From: Chloroflexota bacterium
Lineage (GTDB): Bacteria > Chloroflexota > Anaerolineae > Aggregatilineales > Phototrophicaceae
Length of the DNA: 64,000 nt
Direction of reading: 5' to 3'
Assembly: GCA_016223085.1 (NCBI GenBank)
Contig: JACRPS010000021.1
Location: 124,001-188,000 of the forward strand
Positions 53,201-61,107 of this stretch are shown in pieces. The first letter of the stretch is position 1; every line of letters starts with the position of its first letter. Below the pieces are notes generated by a model. That model worked only from the letters and a program-made list of their open reading frames with translations. It had not been told where the DNA came from and did not search any database. Position numbers and translations under genes: made by a program.

Positions 53201-56174
53201 ATACAGCTCCAGCCGCAGCGCCGAAAACTTCAGGTGAGCCATCATAGGCGTTCGAGACCCGCAGAATACGGTCAAGCGGGGGGCAGCTGGGCACGAGGAT
53301 CGCCAAACTGCTGTTGTTATTGCTATCAACTGGGTCAGGTTGATCTCCTCTTATCGACACGGTATTCGTAAAGGTTGTTCCAGGTGCAACTGAATTGACC
53401 GTTGTAACGATATTGAGCGTAACACTTTCCTCAGCTTCCAGTGTGCCGATTACCCACTCACCATTACCCGGCTCATAATTCCCTTGACTGGAACTGGCAG
53501 ACACAAAGGAGACTTCAGGAGGCAGCAAATCAGTTACGACTACGCCGGTCGCCCCCACAAGCCTGCTTCGATTGACGGCATTGACGGAGTAAGTAACTGC
53601 GCCGCCTGGGGATGGTGCCGTGTTATCGGCAGTGAGTGTGACACCAAGGTCTACTTTACCCACTGAAATGGAAACGCTCGCACTGTCATTAGCGCTATAT
53701 AGATCGGCAGGTGTGAACTGACTAACCTGTGCTGTATTGGTGATGGTCATACCGCTCGTGTTTGCGTCGACTGTGGTCTGGAGGTTGAGTGATGCAGTCT
53801 GACCGGAAAACAAAGAATTTAGTGACCATGTGCCATCGGAAGAGTTGTAGTTTCCCGCGCCGCTGGCGGAAACAAACGATAATCCTGCTGGAAGTGAGTC
53901 CTCGACAACGATGTTATTGGCCGAGTTTGGACCTCGGTTCGTCAGACTCAGAGTGAAAGTAACTGTTGAACCTTCACTCACTGTACTATCGTTGACCCAC
54001 TGCTCAATATCGAGGGTATAAGGTGCGATTTTTACCAGAAACACCCCGGCTCCCATATTATCAGCGTTATGAGGCTGGTATGCGTTAGGGGTGATAGGAA
54101 AATCGGTTGACTTTGAAGTACCCGTGACATAAATATTGCCACGAGCATCGCCTGCAACGGCTGTGATACTGTCAAAGAAGTCTCCTCCAACGGTTTGTCC
54201 ATTCAGCAAGGTCGAAAAGATCAAGTTTGAGCCGGATGGATTCATTCGGGAAATGAAACCATCATAATCGGTAGAGGTGTTATTGGGGTTGCTTTGAATT
54301 GCATTCACCAGAGGGAAGTTTATGGATTCCGTTCTGCCTACTACATAGGCAGTTCCGTCCTCAAAAGCAACAACATCAAGCGGGGCTTCCTCACGAGCGC
54401 CTCCTAAAAACGACGAATAGACGAGCGATGCACTTCCTGATACATTCGGGTTTATTTTTGCGATGAATGCATCTGGTCCAATTGCACCTACTGTCCGGTC
54501 ATAAGCGCCTGGTGTGGTGGGAAATCCGTCATTAGCCACACCTGTCAAATAGATGTTACCGCCGCTATCCACCGCGATAGCTTGCCCTACGTCGTTTCCT
54601 GCACCTCCCAGATAAGACGCGTACATAGCTGATGAGGCTGACCGATTGAGCTTCATGATAAAGGCGTCGTTTTCGCCACCAATTGCCAGTTGAAAGGCGT
54701 TTGCCGCTGTCACTGGGAAGTCGCTTGATCCCGTCTGCCCAATGAGATAGATGTTTCCGCCGTTGTCAAGTTCAATATCAGGTAGGGCTTCGAATCCGCT
54801 ACCACCGATATACGTTGAAAAGTCCACAGCCGTGCCATTTGTGTTAATCTTTAACAGAAAAACATCTACACTACCGCCGCGAGTTGCTTTAAGAGCATTT
54901 ACGGTAGGAAAGTCGGCAGAATAGGTTTTTCCCGCGACATAGGCATTGCCTTCGTCGTCCACAGCAATCGCGTCACCCTCGTCAGTTGCTGATCCTCCCA
55001 GAAAAGTGGAATAAATTAACGAATTTCCCTCTGCACTCAATTTCAATGCAAAAGCCTGATCTGAACAGATTTTGCTTAAGCAAACGTCATCAATAGGAAC
55101 TGAATAAAGGGCGTTTTGGGTCGGAAAGTTCATAGACTGGGTGACACCGGTCAGATAAACATTCCCGGCAGAATCTATAGCCATATCCAGTGCTTTATCG
55201 GAATAGAGACCACCGATGTAAGTCGAGAATAAGACGCGATTACCTTCGGGATTTAGCTTGGTGACGAACGCATCGTAATCGTTGTATGCCGCTGCGCCGT
55301 TTTTTGCCTGAAATGGATTCACAATGGGGAAATAGTAACCACTGGGAGTGGTGGCGACGTAACCTGAAAGATAAATATTGCCAGAACTATCAACGGCAAT
55401 GCCTGTACCTGAGTTTGCGTTACTCGATCCTATAAAGCTACAGTACACAAGCGTTGGGTCAAGGATCAGTGGATAGGCTGAGTTGTAATCCTCAATCGAG
55501 AAGTGGATGCTTTTATCTTGTTCCAATTGATACTGTACATTGATTGGTACATCATGACCCTTTATGGGTTGCCATGCGATGGGCGCACGTTCTGTCAATT
55601 CATTTCCGTTTGGCAGCATCACGTTCAGATCGCCGGTTACGGTATCCACACTCAGACTTTCCGCTTCTTCGTAGCGCCAACGAATCTGAGTTGGGTCAGC
55701 CCCTGGATTAACCGTATACGTACCTTTAAGCAGACCATCTACGCCGTTAAATTCCAGATCAATGCCAGGATAGAGATTTCTGTAAATCACCCCCTCATAA
55801 GTTGGTACATCGGTAAGCCATGCAGTCGGGTCATTTCCAGTTAGGAAGTTTACCTTTCCCGGCAGAAGTTCTGCGCCTACGATTTCAGTCGACTCCGACG
55901 CGCCATCAAAACGCAACTGGATAATCGTTAAAGGATTTTGACCCCCTGGCAGCGCCAAAGTAACTTGAGTTGGCTTGAATAACAACGAACCGTTAGCTGT
56001 AGAGACCTGAAATTGGGTCTCTGCGGCATCTTGTCTCACATCGGGTACAAAAGAAAGGGGGAGTTTACCAAACTCGGTTTGATCTTGAGCATTAGCTTCA
56101 GCGTTTACATTTTGCAGGGAACTGAGAAGGGTAAAGAGCGGAATCAGGAAGATAAAAAATATTTTCATTTTCAT
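50262..56174 (-). CDS. Giant mosaic surface protein (SBBP, DUF11, TolB-like, FN3)
   Basis: 1970 residues from the ATG at 56174 (AGGAGG upstream). A signal peptide (MKMKIFFIFLIPLFTLLSSL) is followed by an N-terminal DUF7948-like domain, then SBBP beta-propeller repeats (about 250-760: TGIAVDSSGNIYLSGYVATT; DEGDAIAVDDEGNAYVAG). Two DUF11 domains follow (GSTVTFTLSLTNRGPNSANN), then TolB/PD40-like repeats (AGAVSGDGRYVAFQTSADNM and several ISxDGRYVAF units). A third DUF11 domain (VVQELDEVTYTVIVNNQGTQ) and five fibronectin III repeats (VDLAWTDN, INLSWLEN, IRLNWTDT, IALRWIDT, VTLFWGPI) complete it. No sorting or anchor signal ends the protein. Base composition is lower in GC than the core. The function is probably cell-surface adhesion or display. 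Confidence 0.9.
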   Translation of the reverse strand: MKMKIFFIFLIPLFTLLSSLQNVNAEANAQDQTEFGKLPLSFVPDVRQDAAETQFQVSTANGSLLFKPTQVTLALPGGQNPLTIIQLRFDGASESTEIVGAELLPGKVNFLTGNDPTAWLTDVPTYEGVIYRNLYPGIDLEFNGVDGLLKGTYTVNPGADPTQIRWRYEEAESLSVDTVTGDLNVMLPNGNELTERAPIAWQPIKGHDVPINVQYQLEQDKSIHFSIEDYNSAYPLILDPTLVYCSFIGSSNANSGTGIAVDSSGNIYLSGYVATTPSGYYFPIVNPFQAKNGAAAYNDYDAFVTKLNPEGNRVLFSTYIGGLYSDKALDMAIDSAGNVYLTGVTQSMNFPTQNALYSVPIDDVCLSKICSDQAFALKLSAEGNSLIYSTFLGGSATDEGDAIAVDDEGNAYVAGKTYSADFPTVNALKATRGGSVDVFLLKINTNGTAVDFSTYIGGSGFEALPDIELDNGGNIYLIGQTGSSDFPVTAANAFQLAIGGENDAFIMKLNRSASSAMYASYLGGAGNDVGQAIAVDSGGNIYLTGVANDGFPTTPGAYDRTVGAIGPDAFIAKINPNVSGSASLVYSSFLGGAREEAPLDVVAFEDGTAYVVGRTESINFPLVNAIQSNPNNTSTDYDGFISRMNPSGSNLIFSTLLNGQTVGGDFFDSITAVAGDARGNIYVTGTSKSTDFPITPNAYQPHNADNMGAGVFLVKIAPYTLDIEQWVNDSTVSEGSTVTFTLSLTNRGPNSANNIVVEDSLPAGLSFVSASGAGNYNSSDGTWSLNSLFSGQTASLNLQTTVDANTSGMTITNTAQVSQFTPADLYSANDSASVSISVGKVDLGVTLTADNTAPSPGGAVTYSVNAVNRSRLVGATGVVVTDLLPPEVSFVSASSSQGNYEPGNGEWVIGTLEAEESVTLNIVTTVNSVAPGTTFTNTVSIRGDQPDPVDSNNNSSLAILVPSCPPLDRILRVSNAYDGSPEVFGAAAGAVSGDGRYVAFQTSADNMVASDYNYLTDVFLYDRLTCRKSLISASANGYHANAVSWGPAISGDGRYVAFASNATTLINGDTNRTRDVFVRDTVLGEVTRISIASDGTQANGISDNASISRDGRFIAFTSRASNLVSGDTNNVEDVFVHDRLTGQTMRVSVSSDGVQANNVSYPPSISADGHFVTFSSTASNLIANDTNDAPDVFLHDLVTHTTTLIAASGLPGYAAPSISSDGHYIAYLPYYAKGYTGREIYLYDMRTGDATRVSTNANGVPASGVSQDPQISADGRYILFRSDAWNLVDEDTYGAYQVYLKDRITGQIVILSTDTAGIPGRDTSWEPSLSSDGHYAVFSSAVATLVINDPNQQQDVFLAENPLPVVPPVKTDLVINQTASKSVVQELDEVTYTVIVNNQGTQNATGVVIRDVIPVHSALVQVTPSQYACTQKLGQYFCTIGDLAAGSSVILNVTVRFNSPAVGSQSNIVTVWLNELDFDSWTNSSSLSLTLNSAPTALSANTAQYNEVDLAWTDNAFHETEFSIERSSDGVTNWAEIGTVAQNGQDYADTSVICESTYYYRVRAHLSDGRYTRYSNVVEVITTTCPSLPTPINLMATTVSFHQINLSWLENALDETGFSIERSLDGATDWVEIGITDPNAVEYQDTTGICETSYYFRIRAYRSSNGAYSPYSETVSATTDACPPLNPPSDVSASAISASEIRLNWTDTSLGEMGFSVERSVDGINNWIEIGQTNADINSYTDSNLTCEKSYYYRVLTHRKARGEMSDYSPTVNATTSDCLPVAAPTGLTLNPISVNQIALRWIDTSLDETDFYIERSGDGQTGWLVVGQTSTDYTLYVDNQLSCATTYYYRVRAYRSQDQEYSGYTNAVVASTLACSPESAAPSRNSVSSKTVTLFWGPITWAQVYEVQINNSKGFDGTYNYIQQLLPDQTSWTTPELNNGTYYWRVRAQKTLTQWGAWSTVESFVIAAP

Positions 56175-56224
56175 GATCGGATTGCCTCCTAGAGACAGTA
56201 ACTCTTGCACAAATGCAAACGACA

Positions 56225-56240
56225 AGTGAAATATTTCACT
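56225..56240. promoter_or_regulatory. 16-bp palindrome upstream of the giant surface gene
   Basis: AGTGAAATATTTCACT is a perfect palindrome 50 bp before the start, just downstream of a -10-like TATAAT on the minus strand (56255-56250). The 14-bp core GTGAAATATTTCAC equals the core of Rex operators, but the outer TT/AA bases differ. Confidence 0.5.
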
Positions 56241-56915
56241 GCTTACTTAATTATAAGCCTAAAAATAGTAGAAAAAGTTGAGATGGACTCATAACACGAA
56301 AAATGGAGAGCAATTTATTCTGGTTTTTCACGCGAATTTCACAAAGTTTTTACAGCCTGTGTTTATAATTAATTTAGACGCTGATTAAAGTGTGGGTTTG
56401 TAATGATGGAGACGATGTGGAGGAGCAGTAAGTAGCGAAAAAATCTTTGTCGGACTCTATGAATTAACAACTTATAAAGCCTTAGAATGCTGACTGAATA
56501 TATCATCTTAAACTCGCTTGACAGGATAATCAGACAAAAAGTTATATACATGTCCCCAAAAAGTGCTTTGAGTTTCGCATAAGACCCATTAACCAAAACT
56601 GAGCCTCATAGGACAACAGCTTGATCCTAATCCGCCATGTTCACTTTGACGGCTAACACGATGGGCACACTGGAGTATGTCAGTATCTCCAATAGTTTTA
56701 AACGCTGAGTATTCTTAACGATCTGTTGCCTGCTTCATGATATAATGACGATTGTTTCCCCACTCGAAAACTGACCCCGTCCCTTTTCAAACAGCCCTTT
56801 TGAGTTGAGAAGTTCATCATGTAGCTAACTTTCCATCGGCTGCTAACCGTTAGCGACGTTTCCTCGTCAGTTCGCCCGCTTCCCCGTTCTTACCCCGGCA
56901 AAGGAGTCCCCCTCA
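56241..56915. other. AT-rich intergenic region
   Basis: About 675 bp with no gene I can support. It contains the presumed promoter of the giant surface gene near 56250, one GCTAAC-type palindrome (56841-56855), a TATAAT at about 56740 that could serve the HNH-AP2 gene, and AAAGGAG just before its start. The short minus-strand frame at 56369-56596 is not protein-like. Confidence 0.6.
56841..56855. repeat. GCTAAC-type palindrome copy 1
   Basis: TGCTAACCGTTAGCG: GCTAAC and GTTAGC arms around one base. Other copies lie at 58206-58222, 58604-58618 and 59496-59512. Confidence 0.75.
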
Positions 56916-57512
56916 ATGTTCCCGACACGTTTCATTCCCCTTACCAAAGGGCAGGCCGCTCTTGTGGATTCATCCGACTATGACATGCTCATGCGTATCG
57001 GCAACTGGTGCTTCAGTAAGTCAGGCTACGCCGTTCACTATTTCACCGATGAGCAAGGTCGGCACAAGACCCTCTACATGCACCGCGTGTTGATGGCCTT
57101 TCACCTGCGCAAAGCGCCGCCCGGAATGCAGGTGGATCACATCAACCACAACCGCATTGACAACCGACGCTCGAACCTTCGCCTTGCCACCCGACAGCAG
57201 AATCAGGCGCACAAAGGCAAGCGGCAGGATAGCAACAGTCCCTTCAAAGGTGTGACCTACAACACCGGCAGGTGGGAAGCGCGCATCAAGTACGGTGGCA
57301 GGCGCATTAATCTGGGGCGGTTTTACAGCCCGGAAGACGCAGCTTGGATGTATGATGCCGCGAGCAGGCTGTTGTACAGCGAGTTTGCGGGCACGAACTT
57401 CCACGAGCACCCCTGCCGGACGTTGTTTGAGCAGGTCATAGGTGTGCTTACTAAGTACGGTATGGACACAACCATCTTGTGTCGTTCCGATGCCTTCCGC
57501 CGCTCACGATAA
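56916..57512 (+). CDS. HNH endonuclease with AP2 DNA-binding domain
   Basis: 198 residues. The HNH_3 nuclease core is LYMHRVLMAF, then GMQVDHINHNRIDNRRSNLR with the catalytic His, followed by LATRQQNQAHKG. An AP2 domain follows (about 108-155: SPFKGVTYNTGRWEARIKYG; LGRFYSPEDAAWMYDAASRL). HNH-AP2 proteins are typical free-standing homing endonucleases of phages and bacterial mobile elements. It has AAAGGAG upstream and stands next to a truncated phosphoesterase gene, consistent with a homing-type insertion (inference). Confidence 0.92.
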   Translation: MFPTRFIPLTKGQAALVDSSDYDMLMRIGNWCFSKSGYAVHYFTDEQGRHKTLYMHRVLMAFHLRKAPPGMQVDHINHNRIDNRRSNLRLATRQQNQAHKGKRQDSNSPFKGVTYNTGRWEARIKYGGRRINLGRFYSPEDAAWMYDAASRLLYSEFAGTNFHEHPCRTLFEQVIGVLTKYGMDTTILCRSDAFRRSR

Positions 57513-57559
57513 CGTTGGCTTGATCTCAACCATCTTGTCTCGTTGTGATCGCCGCCATG

Positions 57560-58200
57560 TCAGTTCCACGCCTCGAAGATTTCCCGCTCGTACTCCACCC
57601 AGATGCGGCGGCCATCCTTCTCGAACATGAGGTTGTCGCACTTGGCATAGCGGCTGTTGAGGTCAATGTACATGACGCTCGTCCCAAGCTGCCACTTGCT
57701 GCGCTGGCGGCCACGCTGATAGTGCGGGTAGCTGCACAGACAGCCCGACGCCTTTGACCACACATCAAAGTCCTCGCCGCGCTTGGTGAACTCGTCCAGG
57801 CGGTGGACATGCCCGAACTGCGTACAGACCTGACCGGCCACGTCATCGTAGACCTTTTTGGCGACGTTCTGGCAGACGCGGTTGCCGTGCATCACCACAA
57901 CCGGGCCAAGCCGTACCCAATCCACTTCGCCCAGATAGAGAACGTCACCGTTACAGCGCACGATCTCTTTCCAGACGCGCATGACGGTCTTCCGCAGCTT
58001 GGGCGCTTGCTCTTGCAGGTAGCGCAGGATGCGCCATTCGTGGTTGCCGTAGATGTGAACGAGCGCGTCAGGACAGCGCCGCCTGAGTTCCGCAATATGC
58101 GCCTTCCAGTGGCAGGTGAAGGTATCCAGTTCATCGGTGATGTCTTCTTCGATGTCCGGGTCATGTTTGAAGGTGGACAGAATCTGGGAACTGGAGCATA
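57560..58200 (-). pseudogene. Truncated calcineurin-like metallophosphoesterase
   Basis: The frame from about 58200 down to 57560 encodes the C-terminal two thirds of a metallophosphoesterase: HIYGNHEWRILRYLQ carries the GNHE motif, VVVMHGNR the next His, and FGHVHRLDEF the GHxH motif. The end is FEKDGRRIWVEYEREIFEAW. The N-terminal metal motifs (DxH and GDxxD) are missing, and there is no in-frame start codon before a stop near 58229. The break coincides with a GCTAAC-type palindrome (58206-58222). A shorter product could begin at the ATG at 57982 but would lack half of the metal site. The full-length relatives are common in phages. Confidence 0.75.
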
Positions 58201-58205
58201 GTTTT

Positions 58206-58222
58206 CTGCTAACAGTTAGCAG
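58206..58222. repeat. GCTAAC-type palindrome copy 2
   Basis: CTGCTAACAGTTAGCAG: perfect 8-bp arms around one base, at the broken end of the phosphoesterase gene. Confidence 0.85.
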
Positions 58223-58245
58223 CTATTTGTTGGGAGCGATGCCTT

Positions 58246-58363
58246 GCCACCCTTTTCTATCTGGGCAAATCGTGCATTAATGTACGGTACATAATGCACG
58301 TCCAAACTAGCCATCCTTTTCGATCTGGGCAGATGATGCCATAATGCGCTTCGCATTAGTGCG
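58246..58363. repeat. Two direct repeats, each ending in a hairpin
   Basis: Unit 1 (58246-58300) starts GCCACCCTTTTCTATCTGGG and unit 2 (58310-58363) starts GCCATCCTTTTCGATCTGGG. Each is followed by a hairpin: CGTGCATTAATGTAC/GTACATAATGCACG (one bulge) in unit 1 and AATGCG-CTT-CGCATT in unit 2. Confidence 0.75.
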
Positions 58364-58849
58364 ACCCCAACGCTTCAACCCGGCACTTTAGCCGCTAAAG
58401 GAGCATAAAAAAGGACGCGACAATCTGGATTGAAAGTGGCCGTTTTCCGTTGCCGATCACCTAGCGGAAAATCGCCCCAGTGATCTACTTGGCGATCCGT
58501 ACCGCGTATCCAATGATGGCCGTTTGATGGTGAGAAACCGTCCGTCGTTGGCATGAGCTTCCGGCGGCACATGAACTGCCAATACCGAGGTGAAGCGGAC
58601 AATTGCTAACGGTTAGCAGGCTTAGTGACCGGTTACGGGCGCTTTTGTTGAGAAGGATTTGCCCGGAAAGGCGGCGAGAGGGCATTTCTGCGAAAAACTT
58701 TTGAGGCATGGAGAGGGGGAGGAGTCATATACCCCCTGTCATTTTCGGCCTGTTTTGGACGCTTTAAAAGCCGATTCCGTGTAAAAGTGTGTAAACCCTC
58801 CCAATAAGTCTTTGCACAAAAACAGGCCGATAACCCTCTATTATCACTC
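58364..58849. other. Non-coding stretch before the IS remnant
   Basis: I see no supported gene. It contains the third GCTAAC-type palindrome. The frames at 58375-58602 and 58485-58709 (minus) have no domain-like sequence. Confidence 0.5.
58604..58618. repeat. GCTAAC-type palindrome copy 3
   Basis: TGCTAACGGTTAGCA: 7-bp arms around one base. Confidence 0.85.
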
Positions 58850-59437
58850 CTATTTTCCCTTTCCCGGCGTATTCTTCTTGCGCCAGGTGTAGACCGGCAG
58901 TGATCTAGGCGGCAGGGACATAATATACTCTCGCCAAGCCCCTATCTCTTCCAGTAGCTTAGGCCTCCTAATCGGCGGTCGGTATTGTACAGGTTCACGC
59001 TGAAAGGAATAGCCCAAACGATGGAGGAGGGCGCGAAAGGTGTTCTCCGACAGCCGCCTGCCAGTTCGCTCCTGCATCACTTGTTGCAGCATTTCCACTG
59101 TCCATCCGGGCGAACCGTAGCCATATTCCTCAGGCTGTCTGCTCAATGTCGCTTCCAGTATTTCTCGATACGCAGCATCGGTTATCAAAGGTCGCCCAGA
59201 ACGAGGCGCTTGGTGAAACAAAGATGCTATCCCATCTTGTTTCCATCGCTTCATCCAATAGTAAATCAGTGAGCGGTTGCGGACATTCACCGTTCGTACA
59301 ATCTCATCGAAACGGTAGCCATGATGTACCATTCGGAGCGCCTTAGCGCGACGCCGAACCTCGCCACAGTTATCGTTCATAGCAACTTCTATTTGCTCAA
59401 GTTCTTCTGGGCTGAGTTGGAACGTGCGGCTAGGCAT
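58850..59437 (-). pseudogene. Truncated IS630-type transposase (N-terminal part)
   Basis: 195 residues from the ATG at 59437. The N-terminal HTH (LSPEELEQIEVAMNDNCGEV; RRRAKALRMVHHGYRFDEIV) and second wHTH (GYGSPGWTVEMLQQVMQERT; LSENTFRALLHRLGYSFQRE) match IS630/Tc1-mariner OrfA. After LEEIGAWREYIMSLPPRSLP the catalytic DDE domain is missing: the frame ends after 15 more unrelated residues, and the next 100 bp hold no DDE sequence. The element is a dead remnant; I see no clear terminal inverted repeats or TA duplications. Confidence 0.8.
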
Positions 59438-59841
59438 GAGATTGCGCTCAGTTGATGGGATATGCACAAAGAGCATACTTGAATTGGCCGATAAACAGCT
59501 AACAGTGAGCAGACAATCGTTTGAAATGAAATATAGTGTTGTACATCAGATCATATACCTTATTAAGCTGCTTGTTTCGGCAATAGTCCATGGGCTTTGG
59601 CCGATTAGGGCGTCAGTCCACAGGCCAACATTATCCAAGTTGTGTCCAATACTGATCAAAGATCGGCAAGAGCGACAGCCTAATCCGCCCGTAGCCAGAA
59701 ATTCCACTTTCGAGCACAGAGTCATTAAAAAACGCCTTCCGTTGCGTGTATAGACCACTTTAATGCCCGTCATTTGCGTCACCAAACCGCTGCCGCACCG
59801 CTTCTTCATCCCGGCAAATTACCACTGCCGCCCGCGTGTTT
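59438..59841. other. Non-coding stretch at the island edge
   Basis: About 400 bp with no convincing gene. An 87-codon minus-strand frame at 59546-59809 has no recognisable features. It holds the fourth, degenerate GCTAAC-type palindrome. It marks the return to high-GC operon DNA at 59842. Confidence 0.5.
59496..59512. repeat. GCTAAC-type palindrome copy 4 (degenerate)
   Basis: CAGCTAACAGTGAGCAG: GCTAAC against GTGAGC, one mismatch in the arms. Confidence 0.6.
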
Positions 59842-61107
59842 CTATATGGGTAGGCAGCTCTGAATGACCTCAACCGCTCGCTGCACACCGTTTTCCTCTG
59901 CTATCAGCTTATGCAAATGAACGGCTTGCCGCTGCATACCCGTGCTATCACCCATTGTTCGAATTGCCTGGGCGAGATTGTCTACCGTAAGACTGGAAAA
60001 AAGTATTGGTACGGGACCAACACCCAGAGCATGGGTTCTTGCGCCCCAGAACGGCTGGTCCGCCGTGAATGGGATAACCATCGAGGGAGCGCCAGAGCGC
60101 AACGCCAGCCCGGTTGTGCCTGACCCACCATGATGAACCACAGCCGACATACGCGGGAAAAGCCAGGCATAGGGTGCATAATCCAGCAGAAACACCGTAT
60201 CCGGTAGTTCTGTCGAACCAAGCTTCGCCCATCCAGCGTGCACTATGCCGCGCTTACCGCTTTCCTTCAGAGCTTCGACGATGAGCGCAGTCGTTTTCTG
60301 TGGTTCGGGTACGGGCATACTGCCGAAGCCGATAAAGACGGGTGGCTCGCCTGCATCGAGAAATGATAACAGGTCCTCGGGTGGCTTCCAGCCGGATTCA
60401 TCCAGTAGCCAGTAGCCGGTGGTGTGAACGTGACTGCCCCATTCCGGCTGCCTGGGAATGACCCACTGGCTGAATCCCTGAATGACGGGGGTACGCTCGC
60501 GCTTCATCCGCCGCATATTCCCCCACCAGAAGGAGGCAGGCGGCAGGCCAAGCTGCCGTCGAAACGCATTGATTGGCTGGCGGAATGGATGCCATGCCAA
60601 CTGCTGACCGAAGTAGTAGGTCAGACGGTTGTACCACTGTCCCAGCGAGAACTGCATCGGCAGTAGGGACAACGGCCACGCGCCCGTGATTTCCTGCGGG
60701 ATGACCGACAGGGCGATATACGGGACATGCAGCGCCTCCGCCAGATCGTAGCCGTAGAAACCGCCCGGAAGCTGGCTCAATATCGCGTCCGTGTCGCACA
60801 GCGCGTCAGCAGCAAGCGTTTCCTGATAGCTTCGGGTAATCGCGCCAAACGTCCGCATGATGCCGCGATACATCGAAAAGATGTTCAGACCGTTTCCTTT
60901 CATCCCGGCCAACATCATTTCATTGGTCAGTGCCTGAGCATCACCCTTCACGGGAAAGAACTCCAGCCCCTGCCCACGCACCAGCGGCTCGAAGCTCTCC
61001 AGCGTGACTATCCGCACCGCATAACCGACATCCAGTAACCCGCACCCAAGCGCGACAATGGGCTGCACATCCCCACGTGATCCAATGGCGATAAGGGTAA
61101 GCTTCAT
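59842..61107 (-). CDS. UGT/MGT-type GT1 glycosyltransferase
   Basis: 421 residues, GT-B fold. The N-terminus MKLTLIAIGSRGDVQPIVAL is the Glyco_transf_28/sterol-glucosyltransferase opening. The C-terminal donor motif is AVVHHGGSGTTGLALRSGAP followed by FTADQPFWGARTHALGVGP. This group includes sterol, macrolide (MGT) and glycopeptide glycosyltransferases, which inactivate or decorate natural products. It overlaps the nucleotidyltransferase gene upstream by 4 bp (ATGA). Its place in an operon with an ANT-like enzyme suggests glycosylation of a drug-like compound; a role in lipid glycosylation is the alternative. Confidence 0.9.
   Translation of the reverse strand: MKLTLIAIGSRGDVQPIVALGCGLLDVGYAVRIVTLESFEPLVRGQGLEFFPVKGDAQALTNEMMLAGMKGNGLNIFSMYRGIMRTFGAITRSYQETLAADALCDTDAILSQLPGGFYGYDLAEALHVPYIALSVIPQEITGAWPLSLLPMQFSLGQWYNRLTYYFGQQLAWHPFRQPINAFRRQLGLPPASFWWGNMRRMKRERTPVIQGFSQWVIPRQPEWGSHVHTTGYWLLDESGWKPPEDLLSFLDAGEPPVFIGFGSMPVPEPQKTTALIVEALKESGKRGIVHAGWAKLGSTELPDTVFLLDYAPYAWLFPRMSAVVHHGGSGTTGLALRSGAPSMVIPFTADQPFWGARTHALGVGPVPILFSSLTVDNLAQAIRTMGDSTGMQRQAVHLHKLIAEENGVQRAVEVIQSCLPI

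Noticed and set aside
58375-58709. Two short minus-strand frames (75 and 74 codons)
   Set aside because: No domain-like sequence, overlapping each other in the island's non-coding stretch.
59546-59809. 87-codon minus-strand frame between the IS remnant and GT1
   Set aside because: No recognisable motif; Cys/Gly-rich middle looks accidental. Left as non-coding.
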